Shown here: one piece after another, positions 31,909 to 41,680 of the stretch
Numbering within the stretch: position 1 is the first letter of the stretch
Layout: the number at the start of each line of letters is the position of its first letter
NCBI RefSeq assembly: GCF_900091845.1
Contig: NZ_FMCI01000021.1
Span: 1-41,680 of the forward strand
Length of the DNA: 41,680 bases
Direction: 5' to 3'
DNA from: Streptomyces sp. SolWspMP-5a-2
GTDB taxonomy: Bacteria; Actinomycetota; Actinomycetes; Streptomycetales; Streptomycetaceae
Notes under the pieces: model-generated
Told to the model about the DNA's origin: nothing
Seen by the model: the letters and a program-made list of their open reading frames with translations, nothing else
Databases searched by the model: none
Position numbers and translations under genes: made by a program

Positions 31909-33021
31909 ATGACAGCAGTAGGGAAGCACCAGGTGAGCCGCGCGGAAACCTCACGTCGAGGCAGCCGGCCGGGTCGGGCGGGCATCAGGGACGTCGCCGC
32001 CGCCGCCGGAGTCTCCATCACGACCGTCTCCGATGCCCTCAACGGCAAAGGCCGGCTCCCGGACGCCACCCGGCGCCACGTCCGCGAGGTCGCCGACCGG
32101 CTGGGCTACCGCCCGTCGGCGGCGGCCCGCACGCTCCGCACGGGCAAGTCGGGACTGATCGGCCTGACCGTGACGACGTACGGGGATGAACCTTTCACCT
32201 TCACCGAGTTCGCGTACTTCGCCGAGATGGCGCGGGCCGCGACCTCGGCCGCGCTGGCCCGCGGCTACGCGCTCGTCATCCTGCCCGCGACCTCGCGCCA
32301 CGACGTGTGGTCGAACGTCGCCCTGGACGGCACGGTCGTCATCGACCCCTCCGACCAGGACCCGGTCGTCAGCGAACTGGTCCGCCAGGGCTTACCCGTG
32401 GTCTCCGACGGGCGCCCGGCCGGCGCGCTGCCGGTGACCGCCTGGGTCGACAACGACCACGAGGCCGCCGTCCTCGGCATCCTCGACCACCTGGCCGCCG
32501 CCGGGGCCCGCCGCATCGGCCTGCTGACCGGGACCAGCACGGACACGTACACCCACCTGTCGACCACGGCGTACCTGCGCTGGTGCGAACGCGTGGGCCA
32601 GGACCCCGTCTACGAGGCCTACCCGGCGCACGACCCGTGCGCGGGCGCGGTGGCCGCCGACCGGCTGCTCGCCCGGCCTGACCGTCCGGACGCCGTCTAC
32701 GGCCTCTTCGACCCCAACGGCACCGATCTGCTCGCCGCCGCGCGACGCTACGGGCTGCGGGTACCGGAGGACCTGCTGCTGGTCTGCTGCAGCGAGTCGA
32801 CGGTGTACGCCGCCACCGAACCGCCCATCACCACGCTCTCCCTGAAGCCGCGCCGCATCGGCACGGCGGTGGTGCAGCTCCTCATCGACGCCATCGAGGG
32901 GGTCGACTCGGACCAGCCGGTCGAGCAGGTGATACCGACCGAACTGATCGTGCGCACCTCGTCCCAGCGGCGCCCGCCGCGCACGACCGTCAGCCCGCCG
33001 CGCTCGCCCGAGGGCGCGTAG
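31909..33021 (+). CDS. LacI-family transcriptional regulator with a TTA codon
   Basis: The 370-residue protein has an N-terminal LacI helix-turn-helix (GIRDVAAAAGVSITTVSDALNGKGRLPDATR-type, about residues 24-54) and the hinge region RLGYRPSAAARTLRTGKSGLIGL. A periplasmic-binding-protein-like ligand domain follows (about 75-350). The start ATG 31909 lies close to a -10 element. Codon 162 (32392-32394) is TTA, the rare leucine codon read by the bldA tRNA, so full-length protein should appear only when bldA is active. The ligand and operator are unknown. The inverted repeat at 31791-31821 is an obvious candidate for autoregulation. No sugar genes lie nearby. Confidence 0.9.
   Translation: MTAVGKHQVSRAETSRRGSRPGRAGIRDVAAAAGVSITTVSDALNGKGRLPDATRRHVREVADRLGYRPSAAARTLRTGKSGLIGLTVTTYGDEPFTFTEFAYFAEMARAATSAALARGYALVILPATSRHDVWSNVALDGTVVIDPSDQDPVVSELVRQGLPVVSDGRPAGALPVTAWVDNDHEAAVLGILDHLAAAGARRIGLLTGTSTDTYTHLSTTAYLRWCERVGQDPVYEAYPAHDPCAGAVAADRLLARPDRPDAVYGLFDPNGTDLLAAARRYGLRVPEDLLLVCCSESTVYAATEPPITTLSLKPRRIGTAVVQLLIDAIEGVDSDQPVEQVIPTELIVRTSSQRRPPRTTVSPPRSPEGA
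32392..32394 (+). promoter_or_regulatory. TTA codon (bldA-dependent translation)
   Basis: Leucine codon TTA in frame (offset 483 from the ATG). TTA is extremely rare in Streptomyces and is translated by the developmentally regulated bldA tRNA. I saw no in-frame TTA in any other gene called here. Confidence 0.85.
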
Positions 33022-33080
33022 CGGCACCCGTTCGGGGCGGGGCCGGTGGGGCCCGGGGTGATCGGCGGCCGGTCGAAGCC

Positions 33081-33096
33081 CGCCCCAATCGGGGCG
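33081..33096 (+). terminator. Short hairpin after the LacI-type gene
   Basis: CGCCCC pairs with GGGGCG across AATC, 60 bases beyond the stop. The stem is only six base pairs, so function is uncertain. Confidence 0.35.
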
Positions 33097-33251
33097 AAAG
33101 CCGCACCCGAGCGGACTCTCGCTCCGATTCACCACCCCTGGGTCGTCACATGGCGCGATCGGCATTCCTATGATGGGCGCACGACACCGCGGGCCGCTGC
33201 GACCAGGCAGTCCGAAGCGGTGCAGACGCGGCGGGATGGTGGAGGGGTCTG

Positions 33252-34334
33252 ATGACTCAGGGGGCCGGTCAGGGACCCGAGGTGGAGCGGACGGCGACGT
33301 TGCGCGACTTCCGGGTGCCCGCGTACGTGCACGAGACCGGTCCGTACGACGAGAGCACGCACCCCGGCGACGTCGTCCCGGCGCACGAGGAGGGCTACCC
33401 CGACGGGTACACGCCCACCCAGCGGGACCTGCCGGTGATCCAGCGCGGTGACACGGTCCAGGTCACCCTGGACCCGGACTCGGTCTCGGCGCCGCTGCCC
33501 GTCTCCGACGACGGCGCGGGCCCGCTGTACGTCGTCGGCGACGTCCACGGCTACCTCGACGAACTGCTCGCCGCGCTCGGCGAGAAGGGCCTCGTCGACG
33601 ACGCGGGCCAGTGGTGCGCGGGCACCGCCCGGCTCTGGTTCCTCGGCGACTTCACCGACCGCGGCCCGGACGGCATCGGCGTCATCGACCTGGTGATGCG
33701 GCTGTCCGCCGAGGCCGCCGCGGCCGGCGGCTACTGCAAGGCCCTGATGGGCAACCACGAGCTGCTGCTGCTCGGCGCCAAGCGGTTCGGCGACACCCCC
33801 GTCAACTCCGGCGCGGGCACCGCCACCTTCCAGGCGGGCTGGCTGCTCAACGGCGGCCAGAAGACGGACATGGACCGCCTCCAGGACCACCACCTCCAGT
33901 GGATGGCCCGCCTCGACGCCGTCGAGGAGGTCGACGGCTATCTGCTCGTCCACTCCGACACCACCGCCTACCTCGACTACGGCGACTCGATCGAGGCGGT
34001 CAACGACACCGTCCGGGAGACCCTCACCCGCAACGACGCGGACGAGTGCTGGGATCTGTTCCGCAAGTTCACCAAGCGCTTCTCCTTCCGTGACGAGGGC
34101 GGCGCGGACGCCGTCCGCTCGCTGTTGGATACGTACGGCGGCACCCGGATCGTTCACGGCCACAGCCCGATTCCGTACCTTCTCGGCGAGGTCGGCTCCG
34201 AGGACGGCGAGGACGACGCCGGTCCGGTGGTCGACGGACCGCACGTCTACGCCGACGGACTCGCCATCGCGATGGACGGCGGCGTGACCATGGCCGGAAA
34301 GCTGCTGGTCCAGCAACTGCCTCTGGAAAACTGA
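33252..34334 (+). CDS. PPP-family metallophosphoesterase (serine/threonine phosphatase or ApaH-like)
   Basis: This 360-residue protein has all calcineurin-type signatures: GDVHGYLDE (about 96-104), GDFTDRGPDG, GNHELLLLG, a VHSDT segment and IVHGHSP near the end. These bind two metal ions and a water nucleophile. The combination GDVHG...GDFTDRG...GNHE is that of the PPP family, which includes protein phosphatases and diadenosine tetraphosphatases. A preference cannot be decided from sequence. The first 80 residues are a proline-containing extension. The ATG at 33252 follows GGAGGGG. No membrane segments are present. Confidence 0.9.
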   Translation: MTQGAGQGPEVERTATLRDFRVPAYVHETGPYDESTHPGDVVPAHEEGYPDGYTPTQRDLPVIQRGDTVQVTLDPDSVSAPLPVSDDGAGPLYVVGDVHGYLDELLAALGEKGLVDDAGQWCAGTARLWFLGDFTDRGPDGIGVIDLVMRLSAEAAAAGGYCKALMGNHELLLLGAKRFGDTPVNSGAGTATFQAGWLLNGGQKTDMDRLQDHHLQWMARLDAVEEVDGYLLVHSDTTAYLDYGDSIEAVNDTVRETLTRNDADECWDLFRKFTKRFSFRDEGGADAVRSLLDTYGGTRIVHGHSPIPYLLGEVGSEDGEDDAGPVVDGPHVYADGLAIAMDGGVTMAGKLLVQQLPLEN

Positions 34335-34527
34335 GCGGTCACCGGGCAGGCCGACCCGCGCGCTGAGGCCACGCGGGACGGCGCAGGCCAGGGGCCAATT
34401 TCCGGAAACCCCCTGTCACCGTGTGCCGTCCCCGCTCTACCATCGGCTTATCCGTAGCAGGCTCCCCTCCGTTTCTGCCCGACGGCTCGTCGTCATGCGA
34501 GCCCCAAGCCCTACGGAGCATCGGGGG
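34335..34527. other. Spacer before the two-TM protein
   Basis: 193 bases with no clear terminator. TACCATCGGCTTATCCG near 34439-34455 is moderately AT-rich and may be promoter sequence. Confidence 0.3.
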
Positions 34528-35412
34528 ATGCACATGAACAGCGTTCCGCAGTACCTGCTGACCGAGGACCGACAAGAGTTCGAGCGGATCCTCGACGAGG
34601 CGCTGCGCTCCGCCCCACCCCTCCAGAACCAGTCCGCTCTCGGCCAAAAGCCCGACCACGAACAGCTGCGCACCCTGGCGCTCGCCGCCACCGACTCGAT
34701 CACGGCGGCCGCCGCGCCCGAGTACCAGCACTACGTGAAGGTCCGCGAGGAACTGCGCCGACCGGCGCCGTCCGCCTCGTCCTCCACCCCGTCCACCGCT
34801 CACGGCGCCGACCCCTCGGAGCCGGGCGCGGGGGCCATGGGGCTGGCCTCCTCCCTCGCGGAGACGAACGAGACCGAGGGCGCGGGTGCCGGTGCCGTCG
34901 TCGCGGTGCTCGCTCCCGTCCTCGCCGGGACGGCCGCGGTGATATTCCTGCTCGTCGGCTACCTCCTCAGGGCGCTCAGCCCCGGTCTCGGCTTCGCGCA
35001 GACGATGATCACAGCGGGGTGGGTCTTCGGCGCGGTGACGGCCGCGGCGATCCTGGTCGCCGCCGTCGGACTGCTGCTGACGGCGCTGCGCAACCAGCCG
35101 GAGGCCGAGGCCGGTCCACGACCGGGATCGGACGAGGAGGTGGACCGGGCCAGGGACGCCTGGCGGGACGCCCTGGTGGAACGCGGCATCCTGCCGTTCC
35201 TCCGGGACACGCTCGCCGACCCGGCCAGGACCGCGGCCGTGCCCCGGCCCAGGACGACCTCCGCACCGGCCGGTCGGATGCCGCAACTCGGTTACGGGCG
35301 GCCCGGCTTCAGCAGCCGGGACGACGGGCCGGACGGCGGCCACCGCCCGCGCTTCTCCAGCCCGGACTACAGCAGCCCGGACTTCGGAGGCCCGGAGAAC
35401 CAGCCCGACTGA
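34528..35412 (+). CDS. Two-TM membrane protein of unknown function
   Basis: The 294-residue protein starts MHMNSVPQYLLTEDRQEFERILDEALRSAP. The N-terminal 105 residues are soluble and acidic. Two membrane helices follow (about 136-158 and 167-190: VLAPVLAGTAAVIFLLVGYL and AGWVFGAVTAAAILVAAVGL). A C-terminal tail has SRDDGPDGG, SPDYSSPDF and other Ser/Pro/Asp repeats. Similar proteins occur throughout Streptomyces, but I do not recognise a function. ATG 34528 is chosen with GGAG nine bases upstream; ATG 34534, six bases downstream of GGGGG, is equally possible. Confidence 0.65.
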   Translation: MHMNSVPQYLLTEDRQEFERILDEALRSAPPLQNQSALGQKPDHEQLRTLALAATDSITAAAAPEYQHYVKVREELRRPAPSASSSTPSTAHGADPSEPGAGAMGLASSLAETNETEGAGAGAVVAVLAPVLAGTAAVIFLLVGYLLRALSPGLGFAQTMITAGWVFGAVTAAAILVAAVGLLLTALRNQPEAEAGPRPGSDEEVDRARDAWRDALVERGILPFLRDTLADPARTAAVPRPRTTSAPAGRMPQLGYGRPGFSSRDDGPDGGHRPRFSSPDYSSPDFGGPENQPD

Positions 35413-35833
35413 CCCGGGCTCACGCCCTCCCCGGCGGCCGACCGGCCCACGGGAGAGCGCCGGCCACGGGCCCCGGTCCGGAGCGCGGCGCCGCCCCCGG
35501 ACCCCTCCACGGCCCGAACTTGCCTCTGGCAAGGCCCTGTTGACAGCGGCCGGCCGAACGAGAACCCCCGACAGGCCCCGCACGGCCGCCGCCGCTGCCG
35601 CTGCCGGGCACGCAGCCCCACGACCGGCATCAGCCGCCCCAGCCGCCCCCGTCGGCGCGGGCGCCTCGGTGCAGCCGGTCGCCTCGGGTCGACTCGGTCG
35701 CCTCGCGACCACGCGGTCCCCTCGGTCGGTCTCGGTCCGCACGATCGGTCCAGCGCCCGGCGTCCAACGACCGTGCGGCGCCCGGCTGTTCCCCGACCAC
35801 CGGCCCCGCAGGCCCGCCGTCCCCCTGCTCCCC

Positions 35834-35854
<21 letters not shown>
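35413..35854. other. 442-bp convergent spacer, low complexity
   Basis: The sequence between the two-TM protein and thiC is very GC-rich with irregular GTCGCCTCGG-type repeats around 35668-35730. The last 21 bases carry a 9-bp repeat that runs into the thiC stop. No convincing terminator or gene was seen. Confidence 0.5.
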
Positions 35855-37729
<1,875 letters not shown>

Positions 37730-37790
37730 CTACGCCGGCATTACCCGGTAACAGGTTCAGCGGTCGACGCAGCGGCTTCCGTCTGCCGAC

Positions 37791-37804
37791 GTTCCGTGTG
37801 AAAC
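37791..37804. other. Degenerate parS-like repeat in the riboswitch arm
   Basis: GTTCCGTGTGAAAC has three mismatches to parS. With flanks (37788-37807) it is 18/20 identical to the second copy at 37821-37840, 33 bases away, so the two probably arose by duplication. Confidence 0.5.
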
Positions 37805-37823
37805 ATCACTCGACTCGCGTGAC

Positions 37824-37837
37824 GTTCCACGTGAAAC
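37824..37837. other. parS site (13 of 14) inside the thiC riboswitch
   Basis: GTTCCACGTGAAAC differs from the parS consensus by one base. It lies within the transcribed P3 extension of the TPP riboswitch. In RNA the palindrome can fold as its own hairpin. Confidence 0.75.
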
Positions 37838-37914
37838 ATCGCTGGGACGGAGGTCAGCGCCCTCTCAGCCCGGTGCTCCGAGCTCCCGCGTGTACAAAGG
37901 TGACTCCACGCTAG

Positions 37915-37920
37915 CGTCAA
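37915..37920 (-). promoter_or_regulatory. -35 candidate for thiC
   Basis: On the minus strand TTGACG precedes the riboswitch by about 22 bases. The -10 is poorly defined (TTGTAC 17 bases downstream). The spacing places the RNA start close to the riboswitch 5' end. Confidence 0.45.
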
Positions 37921-37970
37921 TTCGGGCGCGGTGAACAGGGGGCCCCTGCCGTTCTTGCGATGATCGGGCG

Positions 37971-39932
37971 GTGACCACGACACATCAGCCTCCGTACCCC
38001 CCGTCCGAGCCGCCGCACGGGCACGACCGGGGCGGACAGGGGACGGGTCCCGAGCCCGGACGCGGTCCAGGAGCCGGACGGGGTCCGGGGCAGGGATCGG
38101 GGCCGGGGTCGGGGTCGTTCCCCGGGTACCGGCCGGGTCCCGGACAAGGGCGTGGCCAGGGCCTCGGACAGACTCCCGGGCAGGTACCCGGCGGAGGCCG
38201 TCCCGGTGGGCGCGGACCGGGCCCCGGTGACGGCGGTGGACCGCGTCCGGGCGACGGCTTCGGCGGACCGGGCGTCGGCCACGGACCGTTCGACGGACCC
38301 GGGCAGGGGCACGGCGGCGGTCACGGTGGCCAGGGGCACAGTGGCGGACCCGGCGGCCATGGCGGTCATGGCGGTCACGGTCACGGAGGTCATGGACCCG
38401 GTGGCGGGCACGGCCAGGGCGGCGGTCCCGGCAACGGCGGTGGGCAGGGGCCGGGCGACGGTCACGGCCCCGGCGACGGACACGGCCCCGGTGGCGGGCA
38501 CGGGCCGCACGGTGGGCACTCGCACGGGCACAGTCACAGCCACGGTCCGGCCGCGCCGGTCTCCAAGCATCTGCGCAAGGTCATCGCCGCCGTCCTCATC
38601 CCGTTCGCCGCGGCCGTGGTCGTCGGGCTCGCGGTGCTGTGGCCCGGTGGCGCCCCCGCGCACGAGCGCACCGGCGTCGGGTTCGACCGGCAGAGCCAGC
38701 AGGCGACCGTGACCGAAGTCGTCAAGCTCAGCTGCAAGTCCGTCAACGCCTCGGGCGGGTCACCGACCGGCGACGCCTCCACCGGAGGGTCCGCCACCGG
38801 CGGTTCCGCCGCCCCGGAGGAGGGGGACGGCGACTGCAAGAAGGCGACGATCCGCGTCGACACCGGCAAGGACAAGGGCCGGACGTTCACCGAGATCGTG
38901 CAGCCGGACCAGTCGCGGCAACTGCACCAGGGCGAGAAGGTCGTGGTCGCCTACGAGCCCTCGGCGCCCAGGAACCTCCAGTACTCGGTGACCGACGTCA
39001 ACCGCCGGCTCCCGATGACGGTGCTGGCCGGCATCTTCGCGGTCGTCGTCGTCCTGGTGGGCCGCATGCGGGGCGTGATGGCCCTGGTGGCGCTGGCGAT
39101 CAGCTTCCTGATCCTCAACTTCTTCATCCTGCCCGCGATCCTCCAGGGCTCGAACCCGCTGATCGTGGCGGTGGTCGGGGCGAGCGCCATCATGCTGATC
39201 GCCCTCTACATGTGCCACGGTCTCTCGGCCAGAACCTCGGTCGCGGTGCTCGGCACCCTGATCTCGCTGGTGCTGATCGGCATCCTCGGCTCGGTGTTCA
39301 TCGGCTGGGCCGCGCTCACCGGCAACACGGACGACAACACCGGCCTGATCCACGGCCTCTACCCGCACATCGACATGAGCGGTCTGCTCCTCGCGGGCGT
39401 CATCATCGGCTCGCTCGGCGTCCTCGACGACGTGACGGTCACCCAGACCTCCGCGGTCTGGGAGCTGCACGAGGCCAACCCCTCGATGGGCTGGCGCGGG
39501 CTGTACCGGGCGGGCATCCGCATCGGACGCGACCACATCGCGTCCGTGGTCAACACCCTCGTCCTCGCCTACGCGGGTGCCGCGCTGCCGCTGCTGCTGC
39601 TGTTCTCCATCGCGCAGAGCAGCGTCGGCACGGTCGCCAACAGCGAGCTGGTGGCCGAGGAGATCGTGCGGACGCTGGTCGGCTCGATCGGCCTGGTCGC
39701 CTCGGTGCCGGTGACGACGGCGCTGGCGGCCCTGGTGGTCGCGGCGGACCGGCCCGGCCAGAACGCGCCCGCGGACACCGCCGGGGGCCCGGGATTCGGC
39801 GACGGCGCGGTCACGGCGACGCCGGGCGGCACAGCACCCGGCGGGACGGCGGGCGGAGCGGCAGGCGGGGCGACCGGGGCGACCGGGGCCCAGCCGCGGA
39901 TCACGGGACGAGGCCGACGCCGGAAGCGGTGA
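37971..39932 (+). CDS. YibE/F-family membrane protein with Gly/His-rich N-terminus
   Basis: This 653-residue protein has three parts. Residues 1-195 are almost entirely Gly, Pro, His, Arg and Gln, with about 19 His between 104 and 191 (for example GGHGGHGHGGHGPGGGHG). A helix at about 203-225 and an extracytoplasmic domain (about 230-345, VDTGKDKGRTFTEIVQPD) follow. The YibE/F core (about 345-600) has seven or so helices, including SFLILNFFILPAIL and LGVLDDVTVTQTSAVWEL. The C-terminus is Gly/Ala-rich. YibE/F proteins are predicted transporters of unknown substrate. The GTG 37971 start is supported by GATGAT six bases upstream. It is divergent from thiC. Confidence 0.85.
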   Translation: MTTTHQPPYPPSEPPHGHDRGGQGTGPEPGRGPGAGRGPGQGSGPGSGSFPGYRPGPGQGRGQGLGQTPGQVPGGGRPGGRGPGPGDGGGPRPGDGFGGPGVGHGPFDGPGQGHGGGHGGQGHSGGPGGHGGHGGHGHGGHGPGGGHGQGGGPGNGGGQGPGDGHGPGDGHGPGGGHGPHGGHSHGHSHSHGPAAPVSKHLRKVIAAVLIPFAAAVVVGLAVLWPGGAPAHERTGVGFDRQSQQATVTEVVKLSCKSVNASGGSPTGDASTGGSATGGSAAPEEGDGDCKKATIRVDTGKDKGRTFTEIVQPDQSRQLHQGEKVVVAYEPSAPRNLQYSVTDVNRRLPMTVLAGIFAVVVVLVGRMRGVMALVALAISFLILNFFILPAILQGSNPLIVAVVGASAIMLIALYMCHGLSARTSVAVLGTLISLVLIGILGSVFIGWAALTGNTDDNTGLIHGLYPHIDMSGLLLAGVIIGSLGVLDDVTVTQTSAVWELHEANPSMGWRGLYRAGIRIGRDHIASVVNTLVLAYAGAALPLLLLFSIAQSSVGTVANSELVAEEIVRTLVGSIGLVASVPVTTALAALVVAADRPGQNAPADTAGGPGFGDGAVTATPGGTAPGGTAGGAAGGATGATGAQPRITGRGRRRKR

Positions 39933-40321
39933 GGAAGCCCGCCGAAGGGGAAGCACCCGGGGGAGGCCCCAGGAGGAAAGCCCGGTGGAAGCCCCTGGGG
40001 GGGAGCCCGAAGGAAGTCCCCGTGGAAGCTCCTTGGGGAGCTCGGGGGAAGTCCCGGGCAGCGGATGCCCTCCGGAGACCCCTCGGGGGCGGCCACCGAG
40101 GGCTCGCCCCCGCCCCACACCTGCACCCGTTCCGTCTCCGTCCCGCACGGCAACGCAACGCAACGCACCCGCACCCGCACCCGCACCCGCACCCGCACCG
40201 AGCGTTTCCGCAGAAGCGTTACTGCACAACTTCTCGCCACCGGGACGGGCAACCGGGTCCCTCGTCGGCCACGCACACCACTGGCTCCGGTGCCCATGCC
40301 CCCGGTCTCCACCCGGTGCCG
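39933..40321. other. 389-bp convergent spacer with simple repeats
   Basis: The first half (39933-40060) is rich in GGAAGCCC/GGAAGTCC variants. The second has three CAACG units (40151-40165) followed by five CACCCG units (40166-40195). No gene is convincing. A terminator for either flanking gene was not identified with confidence. Confidence 0.6.
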
Positions 40322-40759
40322 TCACCCCGCGCTCTGCTCCTCCGCAAGGATCCGGTCCAGCGCCTCGTCGAGGTGGGTGTCGAAGTCGGCGAGGGCGCCC
40401 TCCTGGCCGAGCGGCACGAGTTTGTCGGTGCGGTCGAGGAACGCGATCACCGGCGCCGTCGACGACCGGAACAGCGCCTGGTCCCGGCCGACCTGAAGGC
40501 GGATCAGGACCTCGCTGAGGGAGTCGCAGTCGGCGGGCTCGACCCGCACGTCGCCTTCCCCGCAGGGTCTGCCCACTCCGTCGATCAGCAGTTCACGGCC
40601 GAACGTCCAGGTCACCGGGGCGTCGCCCGGCAAGTGGAAGGTCAGCCGCACGGCATAGGGATCGCCGGTCTCGTACCGCAGTTCGACCGGGATGCGGAAC
40701 GAGAGCTCCTCGGAGACGAGAAAGCTCATCATGACCTCTGCCTGTACGGACTCGCGCAT
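40322..40759 (-). CDS. ssgA: Sporulation-specific cell division protein SsgA
   Basis: This 145-residue protein is a SsgA-like protein, a family found only in sporulating actinomycetes. The sequence MRESVQAEVMMSFLVSEEL, IPVELRYETGDPYAVRLTFHLPGD, WTFGRELLIDG and FLDRTDKLVPLGQE matches my memory of S. coelicolor SsgA nearly residue for residue. SsgA promotes sporulation-specific septation and marks sites of cell-wall change in hyphae. GGGG precedes the ATG by six bases. It lies 99 bases downstream of ssgR, the usual arrangement. Confidence 0.97.
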   Translation of the reverse strand: MRESVQAEVMMSFLVSEELSFRIPVELRYETGDPYAVRLTFHLPGDAPVTWTFGRELLIDGVGRPCGEGDVRVEPADCDSLSEVLIRLQVGRDQALFRSSTAPVIAFLDRTDKLVPLGQEGALADFDTHLDEALDRILAEEQSAG

Positions 40760-40858
40760 CGCCTACCCCGTCGTATGAAGCCGGTTGGCTGGAATGATCC
40801 CCCCTGACACTCCTGGCATCTTGCTTAACGTGCGCGTCAGATTACAAGGAGTGATTTT
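40760..40858 (-). promoter_or_regulatory. ssgA promoter region
   Basis: The 99-bp gap between ssgR and ssgA is AT-rich for the genome. SsgR activates ssgA in S. coelicolor (established), so its binding site is expected here. I could not define it by eye. Confidence 0.45.
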
Positions 40859-41662
40859 TCAGATGTTGATAGAGAGCGACAGTGACCCCAGCAGACGCCC
40901 CACTTCGGCCTGCAACTGACGTGCCGCGGCCGGGAGCCGGTCGGCCTGATGAGCGGGCAGGGACAGGCCCACAGCGGCCGCGGTGCTGCCCGCGGTGACG
41001 GGAATCGCGGCGCAAACCGTGCCGAGCGCATATTCCTGCCGTTCCAGCACCGGATCCATCCGACCCACCCGTTCGAGGCGCCTGAGGAGGCTGTGACCGT
41101 CACGCACCGTGTACGGCGTGATGGCCCGGACGGGGTAGCGGGCGAGGTGGTCGCGGCGGGCGGCGTCGTCGAGCTGGGAGAGCAGGCACTGCCCGATGGC
41201 GTGCGCGTGCGCGGTCTCCCGGAAGTCCGCCCACTCGGCGACCGCCGGGGAGGCCGCGGTGTCGGAGACGCCCTTGACCTCGACCTCGCCGTCGACGTAC
41301 ACGGCGTAGTAGACGGGCGCGCCGACGGTGTCCCGCCAGCGGGCGAGGAGGTCGGCGACCGTGCTGCGACGTTTCTGCCGGGCGGCGCTGCTGCTGAGGC
41401 GCTCCGCCGCCTCCCCGAGGAAGAAGAGGCCGCGGTCCCGGCTGAGGTAGCCCTCGTGCACCAGGGTGCGCAGCAGGTGGTAGGCGGTGGGGAGGGCGAG
41501 CCCCGTCTCGCGGGCGAGCTGTTTGGCGGGCGCGCCGTGCTGGTGCTCGGCGACCCGCTCCAGCAGCCGCACGGCCCGCTGCACCGACCCGATGAGCGTT
41601 CCGGACGGCGCGGACGGGACGGTCGGGACGCGGTGGGGCGGCGCCGGGGCGGCGGAGGGCAC
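40859..41662 (-). CDS. ssgR: IclR-family activator of ssgA, SsgR
   Basis: The 267-residue regulator has an N-terminal winged helix (about 22-85, LIGSVQRAVRLLERVAEHQ and LARETGLALPTAYHLLRTLVHEGYL) and a C-terminal IclR effector domain (about 100-260). In S. coelicolor SsgR is required for ssgA transcription and so for sporulation. Identification rests on the family and on the position directly upstream of ssgA. The start is uncertain: GTG 41662 gives the longest form within the window, but the first 20 residues are Pro/Ala-rich and a later start is possible. The frame also stays open to the window edge, so a start further upstream cannot be excluded. Confidence 0.9.
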   Translation of the reverse strand: MPSAAPAPPHRVPTVPSAPSGTLIGSVQRAVRLLERVAEHQHGAPAKQLARETGLALPTAYHLLRTLVHEGYLSRDRGLFFLGEAAERLSSSAARQKRRSTVADLLARWRDTVGAPVYYAVYVDGEVEVKGVSDTAASPAVAEWADFRETAHAHAIGQCLLSQLDDAARRDHLARYPVRAITPYTVRDGHSLLRRLERVGRMDPVLERQEYALGTVCAAIPVTAGSTAAAVGLSLPAHQADRLPAAARQLQAEVGRLLGSLSLSINI

Positions 41663-41680
41663 GGGCCGGGGCCGCGCGGC

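Noticed and set aside
37741..37983. 80-codon minus-strand ORF containing MFHVERH and MFHTERR
   Set aside because: It runs through the TPP riboswitch; the apparent motif is just the translated parS-like repeat.
40151..40195. CAACG and CACCCG short repeats as a possible CRISPR or regulatory array
   Set aside because: Units of 5-6 bp without spacers; ordinary microsatellite-like sequence.
38639..40807. 722-codon plus-strand ORF spanning the YibE/F gene end and ssgA
   Set aside because: Arg/Ala-rich frame crossing two real genes and a simple-repeat spacer.

Overview
The window is very GC-rich actinobacterial DNA and almost certainly comes from a Streptomyces chromosome. The evidence is strong third-position GC bias, several leaderless-looking starts, ssgA/ssgR sporulation genes, a TTA (bldA-type) codon in one regulator, ParB parS sites of the form GTTTCACGTGAAAC and DnaA boxes. 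Gene order (copper genes, pheA, serS, cyd genes, aminotransferase, thiC, ssgA/ssgR) agrees with what I recall of the core region flanking oriC in S. coelicolor and S. lividans. I saw no rRNA, tRNA, CRISPR array, insertion sequence or prophage. The window is core genome rather than an accessory island.

Layout. 1-1164: the broken-off start of a CitG/MdcB-type gene and an RsbW-like ATP-binding protein, both on the minus strand. 1387-7665: a plus-strand copper-handling cluster made of a Met-rich membrane protein, a YcnI-type copper protein, a Sco-type Cys-x3-Cys lipoprotein, a PCuAC lipoprotein, a CopC-CopD fusion and a Tat-exported DyP peroxidase. A strong hairpin lies inside it. 7857-11430: pheA, a 548-bp spacer with five DnaA boxes, serS and a HAD phosphatase. 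11431-15532: a 19-bp tandem repeat, a small conserved protein, and a four-gene minus-strand operon of two ATPase/permease ABC pairs. 15770-20780: an EphD-like hydrolase-SDR fusion, a second DnaA-box cluster, kptA, a 59-bp repeat, a parS site, an F420/FMN luciferase-like oxidoreductase, a 26-bp repeat and a second HAD phosphatase. 20794-23553: an M23 peptidase and a DevS-like GAF histidine kinase. 23686-29967: cydA-cydB-cydDC, with a Rex operator upstream and two parS sites at the cydDC start. 30413-33021: an aminotransferase divergent from a LacI-type regulator that carries a TTA codon. 33252-35412: a PPP-family phosphatase and a two-TM protein. 35855-37893: thiC with its TPP riboswitch. 37971-39932: a YibE/F-type membrane protein with a Gly/His-rich leader. 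40322-41662: ssgA and ssgR.

Functional themes. The left third supplies copper to extracytoplasmic enzymes and the respiratory oxidase. The cyd block is the copper-free alternative oxidase; it carries a redox-responsive Rex site and lies next to a kinase that keeps the DevS heme-ligand motif. The most unusual signals are not genes. Two parS-like palindromes sit in the extended P3 arm of the thiC TPP riboswitch. parS sites also overlap the cydDC start codon and lie inside the peroxidase gene, and two intergenic spacers hold clusters of DnaA boxes. All assignments come from reading motifs by eye; no alignment or database search was run.
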